A stretch of 13,080 nucleotides of DNA, taken from Bacillota bacterium. GTDB taxonomy: Bacteria > Bacillota > Desulfotomaculia > Desulfotomaculales > Desulfallaceae. The DNA lies in assembly GCA_009781965.1 (NCBI GenBank), contig WQUS01000150.1:1-13080 (forward strand), in the 5' to 3' direction. Positions 12,041-13,080 of this stretch are shown here, in pieces (within the stretch, counting starts at the first letter, position 1; every line of letters begins with the position of its first letter). Made by a program: the position numbers and the translations under genes. Under the pieces are notes generated by a model. It saw nothing but the letters and a program-made list of their open reading frames with translations. It did not search any database and was not told the origin of the DNA.

Positions 12041-12086
12041 AGTCTTGATTTCGGATAAAACGAATGAAGACATGGAAGGTATTTAG
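12027..12086 (+). pseudogene. N-terminal stub of a ParE/RelE-type toxin
   Basis: ATG 12027 overlaps the antitoxin end and reads MRDYEVLISDKTNEDMEGI, then TAG at 12084-12086. The pattern MxxYxVxIxxxAxxDMExI is the first strand and start of helix 1 of ParE-type toxins. After the stop, the following DNA encodes an unrelated membrane protein, so about 75-80 residues have been lost. Confidence 0.7.
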
Positions 12087-12119
12087 TGGAAATTGGTGAG
12101 CGGGAAGGTAGTGAATGAT

Positions 12120-12521
12120 ATGGGTATGTTGGTATTGCTCGGTGTGGAAATTATCATTGGGATTGCCATCGGGCTTATTCTAACCGCCATCGGTTTGTTT
12201 TTAGGAAACATTAGTTTATTTGAGAGCATTGCTACCGGCGTTATTATCGGCGTGGTGGCGCACAAAACCATGGGCGTCCATCCGGTCATCGCGATTGGGC
12301 TCGGAATAGTCGCTATTGTCATTCTCTATTACCTGCAGACTAAGTCAATTGGTTTCTGGATTGTCGGCGGGCTATATTCCCTCATGTGGGGCTTTATCGT
12401 AGGCTTGGTGGTATACAGTGCGACGGGAGAGAATATGCTGTGGACATATATTGCGTGGGCAATTGGCGCGCTGGTGTTCCTGGGGCTGCACCTGGTTGCC
12501 CGGAGCAGGCAGGAAGCGTAG
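12120..12521 (+). CDS. small integral membrane protein, function unknown
   Basis: The frame is open from 12093; ATG 12120, with GGGAAGG at 12102-12108, is the likeliest start and gives 133 residues. The protein is almost wholly hydrophobic with about four to five membrane segments: MLVLLGVEIIIGIAIGLIL, a second around SIATGVIIGVVA, a third IAIGLGIVAIVILYYL, a fourth IVGGLYSLMWGFIVGLVVY and a fifth WTYIAWAIGALVFLGLHL. A short basic tail RSRQEA ends it. No family is recognised. It follows the toxin stub by 33 nt and may have been brought next to it by the event that removed the toxin body. Confidence 0.75.
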   Translation: MGMLVLLGVEIIIGIAIGLILTAIGLFLGNISLFESIATGVIIGVVAHKTMGVHPVIAIGLGIVAIVILYYLQTKSIGFWIVGGLYSLMWGFIVGLVVYSATGENMLWTYIAWAIGALVFLGLHLVARSRQEA

Positions 12522-12528
12522 GGGTTAA

Positions 12529-12834
12529 TCAAATGACTTTTCTGATCTCATCCAAAGCCGCTATGTTGCTATTAAAGGTTTTTCTGCGTCCAATATTTGG
12601 AGAAGGAAACAATTTTACGAAACATATTTTGCCAATGAAAAACTCGCAACGCTGTTGCGAGAATTGTCGTGGTCATATAACATACAGATAATGCCATGTA
12701 AAACTGATAAAGAACGCGAGTTTTATCTCACCCTGTATGTTAAGAACCGCTACACTTGCCCGAAATCCTCTGTGGTGGAAAACTTGTGGTGGAATTCCAC
12801 CACAAGCATTAAGTCTTTGTGTAACAAATTTTAA
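12529..12834 (+). pseudogene. internally deleted DUF1016/YhcG-family nuclease remnant
   Basis: One frame without a start codon reads NDFSDLIQSRYVAIKGFSAS, then NIWRRKQFYETYFANEKLAT, LLRELSWSYNIQIM and CKTDKEREFYLTLYVKNRYT. These are landmark stretches of the N-terminal DUF1016 domain of YhcG-like PDDEXK nucleases. The segment normally between LIxxxR and the KGFS stretch (about 45 residues, including the VNxxLxxxYWxIG region) is missing, and the frame is kept across the gap. After NRYTCPKSS the reading enters the GTGGTGGAA repeats and stops at 12832-12834. The catalytic C-terminal nuclease domain is entirely absent, so this is debris of an accessory gene of the kind found near restriction and mobile loci. 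Confidence 0.75.
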
Positions 12835-12868
12835 CAGTTAATCTTTCCGTGGTGGAAAAATGGTGGAA
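12772..12868. repeat. GTGGTGGAA repeat cluster with a 24-bp palindrome
   Basis: GTGGTGGAA occurs at 12772-12780, 12786-12794 and 12849-12857, with TGGTGGAA at 12861-12868. An inverted copy following the second makes a perfect 24-bp palindrome at 12783-12806. The cluster lies where two broken reading frames from opposite strands meet. Confidence 0.85.
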
Positions 12869-12916
12869 TAGCTCCTCTATGCATATCAGGTTTGTTTCTT
12901 CAGCAGTGAAATCCAT
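12809..12916 (-). pseudogene. truncated small gene of transposon-transfer-assisting type (tentative)
   Basis: ATG 12916 is 3 nt after the stop of the upstream minus-strand gene, with AGAGGTG as ribosome site, and reads MDFTAEETNLICIEELFHHF to TAA at 12811-12809. The opening M(N/D)FTxEExNLICI is like small proteins found in integrative conjugative elements (transposon-transfer assisting family, usually 60-70 residues). After about residue 14 the likeness ends where the GTGGTGGAA repeats begin. The match is short. Confidence 0.4.
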
Positions 12917-12919
12917 TTT

Positions 12920-13080
12920 TTACACCTCTAATCCTTTGGGTTTAAGCGCGGCTGTTTTATAATTTTCATATTTTCCTGTATAATTGTAGAACTGCACAAT
13001 AGATGCAGGGTTAAAAATCAGAATAAAAGAGAGTGCAATTGCAAGAGAAGTCACAATAAAAGCAGGTGTTGCCCGAAAAA
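12920..13080 (-). CDS. C-terminal end of a membrane protein entering from the right
   Basis: An open minus-strand frame from the right edge ends at TAA 12922-12920. The visible 52 residues include a membrane segment (AFIVTSLAIALSFILIFNPA), then SIVQFYNYTGKYENYKTAAL and KPKGLEV. The codons read like a real protein and the next gene starts 3 nt later, implying an operon. The family is not recognised; the likely mobile-element gene after it suggests an integrative-element context. Confidence 0.6.
   Translation of the reverse strand, partial: FRATPAFIVTSLAIALSFILIFNPASIVQFYNYTGKYENYKTAALKPKGLEV

Noticed and set aside
12386..12691. A 101-codon plus-strand frame over the membrane protein and nuclease remnant
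   Set aside because: It spans two differently framed sequences with recognisable content and shows no motif of its own.

Overview
The window looks like chromosomal DNA of an anaerobic Gram-positive-type (Firmicutes) bacterium, plausibly a Clostridia or Negativicutes member. The grounds are strong AGGAGG-type ribosome binding sites, tRNA genes with encoded CCA, a strict-anaerobe type hybrid cluster protein with a dedicated ferredoxin, and a radical SAM/DUF4130 pair. The genus is inferred, not shown.

Left block (1-3014): a nitrosative-stress locus. The minus strand carries a two-cluster ferredoxin-like protein followed by the hybrid cluster protein (Hcp), which runs off the left edge. A divergent Crp/Fnr-type regulator is on the plus strand. 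A perfect 14-bp palindrome in the divergent gap sits exactly 41.5 bp upstream of the start predicted from a TATACT box on the minus strand, which is class II activator geometry for the ferredoxin-hcp operon.

Second block (3015-6200): tRNA-Ser(GCT), tRNA-Arg(ACG) and tRNA-Arg(CCT), with accessory DNA between and after them. This DNA comprises a membrane-anchored nitroreductase-like gene bounded by a 40-bp direct repeat, a remnant resembling a TetR N-terminus, an intact DinJ-YafQ toxin-antitoxin pair, and a DinJ-type antitoxin whose PIN toxin is cut to 30 residues. A degenerate copy of a small hairpin element follows.

Third block (6200-10120): conserved core genes on the plus strand. They are the radical SAM protein of the TIGR03916 type overlapping its DUF4130 partner, a metallo-beta-lactamase-fold hydrolase, TadA, and tRNA-Ser(CGA) with a 16-bp terminator stem. 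TadA's usual bacterial substrate, tRNA-Arg(ACG), lies in the same window.

Right block (10120-13080): an accessory graveyard. It holds a Phd antitoxin with an N-terminally truncated ParE/RelE toxin, an AbiEi-like gene of unproven role, a small frameshifted gene, and a 149-bp non-autonomous element with 11-bp terminal inverted repeats and an 8-bp target duplication. It then holds a third DinJ-type antitoxin with a 19-residue toxin stub, a small membrane protein, an internally deleted DUF1016/YhcG nuclease remnant, a GTGGTGGAA repeat cluster, and the tail of a minus-strand operon entering from the right. Of four toxin-antitoxin modules, only DinJ-YafQ is intact. The most notable observation is the hairpin element: its two copies keep a 27-nt loop almost unchanged while the stem arms differ in sequence and remain able to pair.
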